From Robiginitomaculum sp. (GTDB lineage Bacteria; Pseudomonadota; Alphaproteobacteria; Caulobacterales; Maricaulaceae), in NCBI GenBank assembly GCA_021776635.1, contig JAJFFN010000020.1:124001-188000 (forward strand): a stretch of 64,000 nucleotides of DNA. The letters run 5' to 3'. Below are positions 17,218 to 26,129 of the stretch, in pieces (the stretch's first letter is position 1; every line of letters begins with the position of its first letter). Position numbers and translations under genes: made by a program. Below the pieces are notes generated by a model, which saw only the letters and a list, made by a program, of their open reading frames with translations, was not told the DNA's origin and made no database searches.

Positions 17218-17904
17218 ATGCCAGAAGTCATTTTTGCCGGCCCTGAGGGTCGGCTAGAGGGTCGTTATCACCCAAGCGATGATGCCGCTGCCCCGTGTGC
17301 TATTGTATTATCGCCACATCCAAAAGCAGGTGGCCATATGGACCACCGTATTCCGGTTGCTATGTATGAATGCTACAAGCGGCGTGGTTTTTCCGTATTG
17401 CGGTTTAATTTTCGTGGTATTGGTCGCTCTAAAGGTGTCTATGATCATGGCTCTGGGGAATTACAAGATGCAGCCTATGCGCTTGATTATCTACAAAGTT
17501 TCAACCAAAACGCACCGTTTTCATGGGTAAGTGGCTATTCCTTTGGTGCGTGGATTGGTATGCAGCTTTTGATGCGCCGCCCCGAAGTGTCAGGTTTTAT
17601 CTCTATGTCACTGCCAACGAATACTTATGATTTGGCATTTTTAGCCCCCTGTCCGGCATCAGGCTTAATCACCTATGGTAGCCACGATTCGGTTGTACCC
17701 CCAGAAGAGGTTGAGCGGGCGATTGACAATATTCGTATACAAAAGGGCCAAAAAATTCACGGAAAGCTTATCGAGGGTGCGGATCATTTTTATTCCCAGC
17801 ATCTGGAAGTGGCCTTGGAAGAAGTTGAGACATACCTCGATAAAACCTTGGATGAAAAATACAGTCCACCAAGAGACCCTAGTTTGATTGGATTTGAAGA
17901 CTAG
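17218..17904 (+). CDS. Alpha/beta hydrolase
   Basis: A 228-residue alpha/beta hydrolase. The nucleophile elbow is GYSFGAW (Ser of G-x-S-x-G), the oxyanion-side motif is SPHPKAGGHMDH, the acid Asp lies in YGSHDSVVPP and the His in EGADHFYS, so the triad is complete. Small cytoplasmic enzymes of this type are widespread and unassigned. It is divergent from iscR and might be under IscR. The stop codon lies in the first unit of a 13-bp tandem repeat. Confidence 0.85.
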   Translation: MPEVIFAGPEGRLEGRYHPSDDAAAPCAIVLSPHPKAGGHMDHRIPVAMYECYKRRGFSVLRFNFRGIGRSKGVYDHGSGELQDAAYALDYLQSFNQNAPFSWVSGYSFGAWIGMQLLMRRPEVSGFISMSLPTNTYDLAFLAPCPASGLITYGSHDSVVPPEEVERAIDNIRIQKGQKIHGKLIEGADHFYSQHLEVALEEVETYLDKTLDEKYSPPRDPSLIGFED

Positions 17905-17951
17905 GTTCTAAGACTAAGTTCTAAGCCTAGGTTCTAAGACTAGGTTTTGCC
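17900..17951. repeat. 13-bp tandem repeat bridging two gene ends
   Basis: Four units of the form ACTAGGTTCTAAG at 17900, 17913, 17926 and 17939 (the last degenerate). The first unit contains the TAG stop of the hydrolase; the third contains the stop of convergent anmK, so the final residues of AnmK (PSLRT) are encoded by repeat units. Only 22 bases separate the two stops. Confidence 0.85.
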
Positions 17952-19075
17952 AACTTACCACCGGACAATGGTTTCCTAACACCGGTAGTTTCAGGATATG
18001 AAAACGCTAAGCCATTGATGCTGCGCACAGCTAAGAATGCAAAGGCCTCTGCCTCCATATCATCACCGCGCCAACCGACTTGCTCTGCGCTAACGATTTC
18101 GCGAATGTCCTGTTCTTGTAGAGCCGCCATGATAGCCGGGTTTTTTCGTCCGCCCCCACTGATGATAATTCTGGTGATTTCATGGGCGCCAGATTGTATA
18201 TGAATACCGGCTTGCTTATAAAGCTTCAAAGTTTGTGAAATGGCCGTTGCCGTGAACCCAACAAGTGTTGCCGCGCCGTCTTCTGGCGAATAGCTATGCA
18301 AATCTTGTAAGACTTCAAAGTCGTAACGATCGGCTGATTTTGGTACGGGTTTACTAAAAAAAATATGTGACAGCCATTTGTCAATCAATGCAAAATCAGG
18401 TGAGCCTGACAATGATAATGCACCGTCTTTGTCGTAATCCCCCAAACCACAATCCACAACCCAACTATCAAGAGGCCCATTACCAGGCCCGCAATCCGTA
18501 GCCAGTAATTCCCCGTCCTGTGTCACGATAGTCACATTGGACACACCGCCGATATTGAGTACGGCGGCAGGGAATTTTATTTTAGATGTTTCTAAAAGCG
18601 CTTTATGATAACGCGGAACCAAGGGCGCGCCTTGCCCTCCTGCCTTTACATCAGCCATTCGAAAATCATAAACCACATCTACACCTATTTGCGATGCCAA
18701 GACTTGACCATTTCCGAGTTGAAGCGTTTGCCCAGACGTACTTTGTGTTGGTGGGCGGTGCAAGACCGTTTGGCCGTGAAATCCGATTAAGTCGATATCG
18801 TCTGACATGAGAGCCTGTGCCGCTTCAATATGCGCGGCGTGGATAACAGCTTCGGCTTGCGCAAATATATTGGGCGGCGGTCCGTAAAAGTTCCAATCAA
18901 GAGCTGCCTGTGTGGCCATTTTAAGCAGGTCTTGTTCTGTTTGTCCGTAAGGACGAAAATGGGTATTCCCAAATTCGAAGATATGCACACCGTCCGTATC
19001 AATGACGCAAGCATCAACGCCGTCAAGTGAAGTGCCGCTCATGAGGCCTAAAGCTTTATATCTTTTCTTGCCCAT
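17927..19075 (-). CDS. anmK: Anhydro-N-acetylmuramic acid kinase
   Basis: A 382-residue AnmK, which cleaves and phosphorylates 1,6-anhydroMurNAc to MurNAc-6-P in cell-wall recycling. The family start ALGLMSGTSLDGVDACVIDT, GFHGQTVLHRP, LNIGGVSNVT and DCGPGNGPLDSW are visible. The ATG at 19075 (MGKKRYKALG) with AGGGAAAG upstream is the start; the open frame beyond it runs over tyrS. It is divergent from tyrS with 50 bases between, the common alphaproteobacterial arrangement. Confidence 0.93.
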   Translation of the reverse strand: MGKKRYKALGLMSGTSLDGVDACVIDTDGVHIFEFGNTHFRPYGQTEQDLLKMATQAALDWNFYGPPPNIFAQAEAVIHAAHIEAAQALMSDDIDLIGFHGQTVLHRPPTQSTSGQTLQLGNGQVLASQIGVDVVYDFRMADVKAGGQGAPLVPRYHKALLETSKIKFPAAVLNIGGVSNVTIVTQDGELLATDCGPGNGPLDSWVVDCGLGDYDKDGALSLSGSPDFALIDKWLSHIFFSKPVPKSADRYDFEVLQDLHSYSPEDGAATLVGFTATAISQTLKLYKQAGIHIQSGAHEITRIIISGGGRKNPAIMAALQEQDIREIVSAEQVGWRGDDMEAEAFAFLAVRSINGLAFSYPETTGVRKPLSGGKLAKPSLRT

Positions 19076-19125
19076 TGACGCGCTTTCCCTATAAAGAGTC
19101 CATTCCACTAGAATAGAGCACAAAG

Positions 19126-20388
19126 ATGAGCAAGTACAAATCCGAATTGATGAAAACCCTAACTGGGCGCGGATTTTTGTATCAGTGTACCGATGAAACC
19201 GCATTGGATGCCTTAGCCCACCAAGGTGGCCTAAGCGGATATATCGGGTTTGACTGCACGGCGCCCAGTCTGCATGTGGGGTCACTGGTGCAAATCATGA
19301 TGCTCAGGGTTTTGCAAAAATCTGGTGGTACGCCAATAGTTCTTCTCGGCGGCGGGACGACAAAAATTGGTGATCCGTCCGATAAGGACAAATCCCGTCC
19401 TATTTTGACGCCTGAAAAAATCAAAGAAAACAAAAACGGTATCAAGCGAGTGTTCGCTAAATTTCTAGATTTCGATGGCCCGAATGCCGCCATTATGGTT
19501 GATAATGCCGACTGGCTCGACAAGCTGGGTTATATCGAGTTTTTACGCGATATCGGCAAGCATTTCACCATCAATAAAATGGTGGCGCTTGAAAGCGTCA
19601 AACGCAGGCTCGAAAATGAGCAGCCTATGACGTTTTTGGAATTTAATTACACACTCTTGCAGTCCTATGATTATCTTGAGCTTTACCGTCGTCATGGCTG
19701 TCGTTTGCAGTTGGGTGGTTCGGACCAATGGGGAAATATTCTTGGTGGGGCGGATTTAACCCGCCGGCTTGAAGGCGCGGAAGTTTACGGCTTCACGACA
19801 CCGCTTATCACAACCGCGTCTGGCGGTAAGATGGGCAAAACTGCCGAAGGTGCGCGTTGGCTGAATGCAGACGTAAGCCTCGGCAGCGGGTTCACTTTAT
19901 CAACTTATGATTACTGGCAGTTTTGGCGCAATACAGAGGACGCCGATGTGGGTAGGTTCTTAAAGTTGTTTACGGATTTGCCTTTGTGCGAAATTGCTAA
20001 ATTTGAAGCCCTAGAAGGCGCCGACATCAACCAAGCCAAAATCCGTCTCGCCAATGAAGCGACAGCTTTGTTGTACGGGATTGATGCGGCAATGTATGCC
20101 GAGCAGACTGCGGAACGTGTATTTGTTCAAGGTGGCGCCGCAGGGTTACCGCGAGTGCTTGTTGAATGGGAAGAGTTGGAAAGTATGACTATGCTTGACG
20201 CTGGTGTCCGAAGTGGGCTTTGCGTATCCAAAGGTGAAACCAAGCGACACATCAAAGCCAAAGCTCTAAAAATAAATGATAAGGTAGTCACAGACCCCAT
20301 GATGACTTTGTCAAAATCTGATCTGGTAGATGAGCAAATCAAAATATCTGTTGGCAAGAAAAAACACGCGTTGATAAAACCGATCTAA
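19126..20388 (+). CDS. tyrS: Tyrosyl-tRNA synthetase
   Basis: A 420-residue class I synthetase that charges tRNA-Tyr. The HIGH-type motif is LHVGSL, the KMSKS loop KMGKTAEG, and substrate binding is seen in YDYLELYRRHGCRLQLGGSDQWGN. An S4-like RNA-binding domain closes the protein (LCVSKGETKRHIKAKALKIN). It is a single gene, divergent from anmK, and is followed by a dispersed repeat rather than by another gene. Confidence 0.96.
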   Translation: MSKYKSELMKTLTGRGFLYQCTDETALDALAHQGGLSGYIGFDCTAPSLHVGSLVQIMMLRVLQKSGGTPIVLLGGGTTKIGDPSDKDKSRPILTPEKIKENKNGIKRVFAKFLDFDGPNAAIMVDNADWLDKLGYIEFLRDIGKHFTINKMVALESVKRRLENEQPMTFLEFNYTLLQSYDYLELYRRHGCRLQLGGSDQWGNILGGADLTRRLEGAEVYGFTTPLITTASGGKMGKTAEGARWLNADVSLGSGFTLSTYDYWQFWRNTEDADVGRFLKLFTDLPLCEIAKFEALEGADINQAKIRLANEATALLYGIDAAMYAEQTAERVFVQGGAAGLPRVLVEWEELESMTMLDAGVRSGLCVSKGETKRHIKAKALKINDKVVTDPMMTLSKSDLVDEQIKISVGKKKHALIKPI

Positions 20389-20410
20389 TCAAAGACAGTG
20401 CCTTCTATTT

Positions 20411-20509
20411 CCGCTCATACCAGCGAAAGCGGGTATCCAGCCGTATACCTCACTGGGCTCCCGCCTACGTGGGAGTGTGCGGGGGCGTGTGCGCGGGAGT
20501 GAGCGCGGG
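20411..20509. repeat. Dispersed imperfect-palindrome repeat, copy B
   Basis: Starts CCGCTCATACCAGCGAAAGC, matching copy A at 12580 with few changes, and ends GTGAGCGCGGG. The inner part has its own hairpin (CTCCCGCC..GGGAG) and then a G-rich run. It lies between tyrS and the unknown exported protein gene in a 336-base gene-free stretch. Confidence 0.75.
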
Positions 20510-20604
20510 TTTGGAGTGCTTTGCTTTAGTTTAATTTGAGTACCTACAGCTAATCCATATTAGATTGATGCGGTTTTCGCCATAAAATTACAACCTTAAG
20601 ACTA

Positions 20605-20636
20605 AACCACTAAACTAGTTTAGTAGTTTAGTGGTT
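20605..20636. repeat. Perfect 13-bp inverted repeat
   Basis: AACCACTAAACTA (20605-20617) pairs exactly with TAGTTTAGTGGTT (20624-20636) around a six-base loop. There is no T-run on either side, so it is not a standard terminator. It lies between the end of tyrS and the end of the leftward unknown gene; it may be a transcript-end structure or a protein-binding palindrome. Confidence 0.8.
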
Positions 20637-20724
20637 GAATAATAAGAGCTTAGTATAAAATTTGTTATTTATAATTAAGGTGGTTCGGTGATCACCTTAT
20701 ACTTATATGGCTTGGCTATAAGTG

Positions 20725-21537
20725 TTAGTTTTCTGTAGTGTTTTCATTTCCGCCACCTCCAAAGCCCAGTTTTTTCATTTTTTTTATGCTTGGGATTGGG
20801 GTGAGATGATATTCTCCACCTTCTATATTGAGGTTTTCAGCACTTAAGGCCTGCAAATCTTCGAGACCTACGACATACATTTCGTGGAATTTTTCTACGA
20901 ATAAACCGCCAATTTCATCACCAGACTTAACGGCGTAAATTCTTGGCTGGGTGCTATCAGCTGGGCTAAGATAGGTGACGCCCACATGGGTCATTTTTGG
21001 CACCATAAGCGCCATGACCCCCGGGAGCATTTTTTTGTAATGGGATTTACCGTCCTTGGCGCCGTCGAGTAATTCTGCAATAGTGTGTCTGCCGGATGTG
21101 TTTTTGAAGAGGATATCAAAATCCATGGAAAGATTAATACCAAGCTCTTCATCCTTTTTGCCGGCAAATTGTTTGCCCTGCATACACAATTCACCGCCTT
21201 TGCTCATGGAGCCGATACGGTTAAAGTCCGTGACCCAACCATCAGCGCCTAGAATGAATGCTTCCTCAGTCGAACCTTCGCGGAAATAAACACGCTCGGG
21301 TAAGCTTTCGCCCTCGCTTGCAGTCAACTGCATTTCGGGAATAACGCCGACGGTGTCTTTTTTCTCAGGTTTCATGCCGTCGAATTTACGCACCATTTTG
21401 ACGATCTTTTTTGCGGGAAAACATTTAATGCCCGCCGCCATATCTTCGGCTTCTGACGCAAAGGCGGTACCGGATAGTAATACCGAGCACATTGTGGTGG
21501 CTATCAATAGAAATTTCATCATCTGGTGGTTCCCCAT
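20725..21537 (-). CDS. Unknown exported protein
   Basis: I do not recognise this protein. From the ATG at 21537 (AGGA seven to eight bases upstream) it has 270 residues; ATGs at 21522 and 21519 are alternatives. It has a signal peptide (KFLLIATTMCSVLLSGTAFA) and then a soluble domain with many acidic and Met residues (GADGWVTDFNRIGSMSKGGELCMQG) and a Gly-Asn-rich tail. Two Cys are far apart. It should be periplasmic or secreted. The frame extends to 21663 without support. It is divergent from lptM with about 105 bases between. Confidence 0.65.
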   Translation of the reverse strand: MGNHQMMKFLLIATTMCSVLLSGTAFASEAEDMAAGIKCFPAKKIVKMVRKFDGMKPEKKDTVGVIPEMQLTASEGESLPERVYFREGSTEEAFILGADGWVTDFNRIGSMSKGGELCMQGKQFAGKKDEELGINLSMDFDILFKNTSGRHTIAELLDGAKDGKSHYKKMLPGVMALMVPKMTHVGVTYLSPADSTQPRIYAVKSGDEIGGLFVEKFHEMYVVGLEDLQALSAENLNIEGGEYHLTPIPSIKKMKKLGFGGGGNENTTEN

Positions 21538-21642
21538 TTTTATGTCCTGCTTATAAAACTGATATATAGTTTCGATGCCAATGAAATTTTGGTAATTTAA
21601 CAGTGTTTGACACATGTGCCGGACTATGTTTATAGACGCTTT

Positions 21643-21831
21643 ATGAGAAACCGTTTTGTTCATAAGTTTACAGTGACCGCCCTTTTGGGTGTGTTTTCGC
21701 TTGGGACATTGTCGGCTTGTGGTATTAAAGGTGAGCTAAAGACACCGCCACCACTATGGGGTGATAAATCCCAAGCAGAGAACGCTGAAAAACAAAACAC
21801 TGATAAATCGAAACAGGAGAGCAATAACTAG
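21643..21831 (+). CDS. lptM: LptM-like small lipoprotein
   Basis: A 62-residue lipoprotein: basic start RNRFVHKFTV, hydrophobic core, lipobox LSAC, then the conserved GIKGELKTPPP. This pattern is the LptM/YifL family, which in E. coli helps assemble the LPS-export component LptD. The rest is a polar Gln/Lys/Asn tail. It precedes lysA, as in most proteobacteria, by 91 bases; argH, the usual upstream partner, is not here but 41 kb away. Confidence 0.85.
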   Translation: MRNRFVHKFTVTALLGVFSLGTLSACGIKGELKTPPPLWGDKSQAENAEKQNTDKSKQESNN

Positions 21832-21922
21832 CTTGGCCTAAAGACCCTTATTGTTTTTGGCCATCTGTTATTGCTCGGTAAAATTTTTCACCCCTTTCTT
21901 TTCTCATTTTTGGATTATTATT

Positions 21923-23188
21923 ATGCGACATTTCACACCTACAAACGGCCAAATGATGGTCGAAAACGTAAATCTTTCTGCCATAGCGAATGAAGTCGGC
22001 ACACCGGCTTATGTCTATTCTGCCGCTACTTTAACCCGCCATTACAACGTATTCAAGAAGGCCGTCTCCGCTATGGATGCCCTTATTGCCTATTCGGTCA
22101 AAGCAAATTCCAATCTAGCCGTTCTGCGCTTGCTAGCCAAGCAAGGCTGTGGAGCAGATGTGGTCAGTGGTGGTGAGCTGGCGCGTGCCTTAAAGGCCGG
22201 TATACCGGCAAACAAAATTGTGTTCTCAGGGGTAGGCAAAGCAGAGCCGGAACTCCGCGCAGCCCTAAGCGCAGGCATATTCCAATTTAATGTGGAATCA
22301 ATTCCAGAGCTAGATTTACTCAATTCTATAGCTGTAGAGATGCAGACCATTGCCCCCATTGCTTTTCGCATTAACCCTAATGTTTGCGCGGGAACACACG
22401 AAAAAATTTGTACGGGTCGCGCCGAGAACAAATTTGGTGTCGATATTGCAGATGCAGATGCAGCCTTTGAACGTGCGAGAAATTATCCGGGTATTGCCGT
22501 CAACGGCATAGCTATGCATATTGGTTCGCAAATAGACAATTTAGCGCCATTTGCTTCGGCATTAACATTGGGAGCAGGCTTAATTGAGCGTTTGCGTGCC
22601 GCCGGGCATAGGATTGAAACCTTTGATATAGGCGGTGGTCTTGGCATTCCTTATCATGCAGAAGAAACGGCACCGCCCGAACCTTTGCAGTACGGGGAAT
22701 TGGTGCACCGCCTTACGGACGGTCTTGGTCTTAAAATGATTTTTGAACCAGGCCGGATGATTGTCGGCAATGCAGGCGTGCTGCTGGCAAAAACTATTTA
22801 TGTGAAGCAGGGTGGGGCGCGTAACTTCCTAATTATTGACGCGGCCATGAACGACCTAATTCGTCCTGCGCTCTATGATGCCCACCATGATATCGAGCCT
22901 GTGACCACGCCTGCGGCGGACACCGAAATGGTCAGCTATGATGTGGTGGGCCCGATTTGCGAGAGTGGTGATACTTTCACTCAGAACCGGCAACTCCCAG
23001 AAATGCAAGCGGGGGATTTGCTCGTATTACATTCCGCAGGTGCATATGGTGCTGTGCAAGCCAGTCAGTATAACTCTCGCCCTCTCGTGCCGGAAGTTTT
23101 GGTCAGCGGCGATAAATTCGCATTGATTAGAGAGCGCCCAAGTATGGAAGATATTTTGAAAACGGAGAGTATCCCTGATTGGGTTTAG
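21923..23188 (+). CDS. lysA: Diaminopimelate decarboxylase
   Basis: A 421-residue fold-III PLP enzyme, last step of lysine synthesis. The PLP-lysine segment is AYSVKANSNLAVL, the Gly-rich phosphate site FDIGGGLGIPY, and the inter-subunit Cys segment VVGPICESGDTF. The ATG at 21923 (MRHFTPTNGQMMVENVNLS) begins the conserved N-terminus; the upstream hydrophobic extension to 21851 is spurious. It follows lptM. Confidence 0.95.
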   Translation: MRHFTPTNGQMMVENVNLSAIANEVGTPAYVYSAATLTRHYNVFKKAVSAMDALIAYSVKANSNLAVLRLLAKQGCGADVVSGGELARALKAGIPANKIVFSGVGKAEPELRAALSAGIFQFNVESIPELDLLNSIAVEMQTIAPIAFRINPNVCAGTHEKICTGRAENKFGVDIADADAAFERARNYPGIAVNGIAMHIGSQIDNLAPFASALTLGAGLIERLRAAGHRIETFDIGGGLGIPYHAEETAPPEPLQYGELVHRLTDGLGLKMIFEPGRMIVGNAGVLLAKTIYVKQGGARNFLIIDAAMNDLIRPALYDAHHDIEPVTTPAADTEMVSYDVVGPICESGDTFTQNRQLPEMQAGDLLVLHSAGAYGAVQASQYNSRPLVPEVLVSGDKFALIRERPSMEDILKTESIPDWV

Positions 23189-23202
23189 AGTGTGGGTTTA
23201 GG

Positions 23203-23826
23203 TTATTTCGTACCAAATAATTTATCGCCGGCATCCCCCAAACCCGGAATGATATACCCGTTTTCGTTGAGGTGGTCGTCCACGGCGGCCACATAAATAT
23301 CTACGTCAGGGTGGCGTTCTTGTACGGCTTTGATACCTTCGGGTGCTGCCACAAGGAACAAGCCTTTAATACTGGTGCAGCCTGCGTTTTTGACCATGTC
23401 TACGGCGGCGTTGAAAGAACCGCCTGTGGCCAACATCGGATCAACAACCAGTGCTGTGCGCTTGTCAATTTTAGGGGCCATTTTGTTGAAATATGCTATG
23501 GGCTTTAAGGTTTCTTCGTCGCGGTACAGGCCGACAACGCTGATACGGGCATTGGGCAGGAGCTGAATAACGCCGTCGAGCATGCCAATACCGGCGCGCA
23601 AGATAGGCACAATGGTGATTTTCTTGCCCTTGATTTGTTGAACCTCTATCGCGCCGTCCCATGAATTAATGGTATGTGGTTCCAGCGGGAAATCCTTGGT
23701 TGCTTCATAAGTCAATAGCATGGAAATTTCCGCCGCCAACTCGCGGAAGTTTTTGGTGCTAATATCTGCTTCGCGCAGTAGCCCAAGTTTATGTTGGATA
23801 AGTGGATGTTCGGCGATATGGATCAT
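23203..23826 (-). CDS. upp: Uracil phosphoribosyltransferase
   Basis: A 207-residue enzyme making UMP from uracil and PRPP. The PRPP loop is [17 protein letters not shown] and the uracil-binding end is [17 protein letters not shown]. The start [18 protein letters not shown] is typical. It is convergent with lysA (14 bases between stops) and follows mccA, from which it is separated by a strong inverted repeat. Confidence 0.96.
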   Translation of the reverse strand: MIHIAEHPLIQHKLGLLREADISTKNFRELAAEISMLLTYEATKDFPLEPHTINSWDGAIEVQQIKGKKITIVPILRAGIGMLDGVIQLLPNARISVVGLYRDEETLKPIAYFNKMAPKIDKRTALVVDPMLATGGSFNAAVDMVKNAGCTSIKGLFLVAAPEGIKAVQERHPDVDIYVAAVDDHLNENGYIIPGLGDAGDKLFGTK

Positions 23827-23846
23827 GACGTGCCCTTTTTAGCTTT

Positions 23847-23915
23847 CTCATCGCGTTGTAGAACGGGGTTCATCCATCAGCCTTCACCGTGGTTCCCGTT
23901 CTACAACGGGATGAG
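23847..23915. repeat. Long inverted repeat between upp and mccA
   Basis: Two 21-base arms (23847-23867 and 23895-23915) are inverted copies with one mismatch; the core GTTGTAGAACGGG pairs exactly with CCCGTTCTACAAC. The loop is 27 bases. The outer part ATGAGCGGGG resembles the ends of the dispersed elements at 12580 and 20411. It covers the 5' region of upp. Confidence 0.85.
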
Positions 23916-23926
23916 CGGGGAGTTTA

Positions 23927-25966
23927 TTATTTATTGTCTTCTTCTAACTCTAGCAAAATTTCACCATCAGACACAAGTACATCTGTAGAAGTATGCACAG
24001 CCGCCACAACCCCGTCGCGCGGTGCTTCCAACGACATCTCCATTTTCATAGCTTCCATAATGATAAGCTTATCGCCTGCCTTAACGCTGTCACCAACTTG
24101 GGCATTCACAGCAATAATTTTGCCAGGCATGGGGGCGGAGACGGCGTTTCCGCCAGAAGTGTTGGACGAACTATCAAATTTTGGTAACATAACTTTAACG
24201 GCAACGCCTTTACGAAACAAACTGATATGATCGTCATTGAACTTGTAAGCCCAGGCCCCATATAGGTTTAACGATGTCCTGAGTGTTTTATCTAAGCTTC
24301 CGGTTTGGGCATCGGTAAGTGGCGCTAGTGAAATAGTGAAAACCTCATTACCATTTACTTGAAGCTTTGCGAACATGTCTTCTTCAACACTCAAAACATC
24401 CACCTGTATTGGCGTTCCTTTTCTTAAAAAGGTAAATGACGTACGCGTATTTGCGTTGGGTCTCCAACCATCCAATGTATTGAAAGGTGTCTTAGGATGA
24501 TTTTGCGGATTGTCGTATTGCATCAATACATAAAGAGCTGCTAGTCCGTAAACCTCATTACATGACTCGACATCTATCCCGATAAGCTCTTCCATATTTT
24601 CAGGTAAAAACCCGGTGTGTATTTTACCATCTAGAAAATTTTGATGGCGCAAGCAATTTACTAAAAATGCCGTGTTTGTTTTCAGTCCGGATATTTCGGC
24701 TTCATCAATACCATAAGCTGCGTTATCAATTGCTGCGTGCCTGTCCATGGCAAAGCCAATAATTTTGGCTATCATTGGGTCATAGTAGATTGAAACTTCT
24801 GCCTTAATATCCAGACCGGGGTCAATACGGTAACCACCTTCGTCTTCGCCATTAGAGCGCCAATCAGTATCATCAAAACACCAAATTTTCCCAATACTAG
24901 GTAGAAAATCATTGGCAGGGTCTTCGGCGTAGATGCGAGCTTCAACCGCATGGCCATCCATCTTAATATCTTCCTGCTTCGGCAGTTCCTCGCCTTGCGC
25001 GACGCGTATCTGTAGCTCTACCAAATCCAGTCCGGTTATCATCTCGGTCACAGGATGTTCCACCTGCAAGCGTGTGTTCATTTCCATGAACCAGAAACCA
25101 TCTGACCTAAGTTTGCCTGAACCGTCGACGATAAATTCTACCGTACCTGCGCCGACATAATTAACGGCTTTTGCGGCCTCCACTGCGGCTTTTGTCATGG
25201 CGGCGCGCACATCTTCGGTCATACCGGGGGCAGGGGCTTCTTCTATGACTTTTTGGTGGCGGCGTTGTAGGGAACAATCGCGCTCATACATATGCACCAC
25301 ATTGCCGTGTGTGTCGCCGAATACTTGCACTTCGATATGGCGCGGCGACAGAATATATTTCTCGATCAACACACGGTCGTCCCCGAACGCAGAATTGGCT
25401 TCGCGCATACAGCTCGCGAGTGCATCATCAAAATCATCCGCAGCATCCACTTTGCGCATGCCCTTACCGCCGCCGCCTGCAACGGCTTTAATCAGTACAG
25501 GATAGCCAATCATGCCCGCTTTGGCCTTCAATAATTTAGGGCTTTGGTCTTTGCCATGATAGCCAGGGGTGACAGGCACGCCCGCCTTTTCCATCAGTTT
25601 CTTGGCCGCATCCTTCAGCCCCATAGCTTCCATGCTCTCGGGCGAGGGGCCGATAAATGTGATGCCTGCATTCACGCACGCTCGCACAAAATCGGGGTTT
25701 TCGGACAAAAAACCATAACCCGGATGCACGGCGTCCGCACCACTGGATTTACAAGCAGCAATGATTTTATCAATGACAAGATAACTTTCCGCCGCAGGGC
25801 TCGCGCCAATATGCACAGCTTCGTCGGCCATGCGCACATGCAGCGCCTTACGGTCGGCATCCGAATACACGGCGACACTAGCAATACCCATTTTGCGGCA
25901 AGTCTTCATTACCCGACAAGCAATTTCACCGCGGTTGGCAATCAGTATTTTTTTAATCTTGGTCAT
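23927..25966 (-). CDS. mccA: Methylcrotonyl-CoA carboxylase, biotin-containing alpha subunit
   Basis: A 679-residue fusion of biotin carboxylase and biotin carrier domains: start KKILIANRGEIACRVMKT, ATP-grasp loop VAGGGGKGMRKV, EMNTRLQVEHPVTE, and the biotinyl site EAMKMEM near the C-terminus. The beta subunit upstream has the methylcrotonyl-CoA type of sequence, so leucine degradation is the likely role; geranyl- or propionyl-CoA carboxylase is less likely. The ATG at 25966 has AGGAAGG upstream; the open frame beyond is repeat sequence. Other leucine-degradation genes (isovaleryl-CoA dehydrogenase, hydratase, lyase) are not nearby. Confidence 0.88.
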   Translation of the reverse strand: MTKIKKILIANRGEIACRVMKTCRKMGIASVAVYSDADRKALHVRMADEAVHIGASPAAESYLVIDKIIAACKSSGADAVHPGYGFLSENPDFVRACVNAGITFIGPSPESMEAMGLKDAAKKLMEKAGVPVTPGYHGKDQSPKLLKAKAGMIGYPVLIKAVAGGGGKGMRKVDAADDFDDALASCMREANSAFGDDRVLIEKYILSPRHIEVQVFGDTHGNVVHMYERDCSLQRRHQKVIEEAPAPGMTEDVRAAMTKAAVEAAKAVNYVGAGTVEFIVDGSGKLRSDGFWFMEMNTRLQVEHPVTEMITGLDLVELQIRVAQGEELPKQEDIKMDGHAVEARIYAEDPANDFLPSIGKIWCFDDTDWRSNGEDEGGYRIDPGLDIKAEVSIYYDPMIAKIIGFAMDRHAAIDNAAYGIDEAEISGLKTNTAFLVNCLRHQNFLDGKIHTGFLPENMEELIGIDVESCNEVYGLAALYVLMQYDNPQNHPKTPFNTLDGWRPNANTRTSFTFLRKGTPIQVDVLSVEEDMFAKLQVNGNEVFTISLAPLTDAQTGSLDKTLRTSLNLYGAWAYKFNDDHISLFRKGVAVKVMLPKFDSSSNTSGGNAVSAPMPGKIIAVNAQVGDSVKAGDKLIIMEAMKMEMSLEAPRDGVVAAVHTSTDVLVSDGEILLELEEDNK

Positions 25967-25974
25967 ATTTTCCT

Positions 25975-26103
25975 TCCTCCGCTTGCGGGGGAAGTGGGCG
26001 CCTCTTGGCGCTCGATGTGGGGAGACGTCAAAGACTGGCACGGGCTGAAAGATTGCCCCCCATCCCCCCTGCGGGGTACTTCCCCCATAAATGGGAGGAA
26101 GGA
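25975..26103. repeat. Two-hairpin palindromic element between mccB and mccA
   Basis: The gap holds two similar hairpins at its ends: CTTCCTCCGC-TTG-CGGGGGAAG on the left and CTTCCCCCAT-AA-ATGGGAGGAAG on the right, joined by about 80 bases with C- and G-runs. Each arm carries CTTCC/GGAAG. This looks like a mobile-type or processing element placed inside an operon, distinct from the CCGCTCAT family. Confidence 0.75.
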
Positions 26104-26129
26104 TATTATAGTGTTTTTCTCTACCATCA

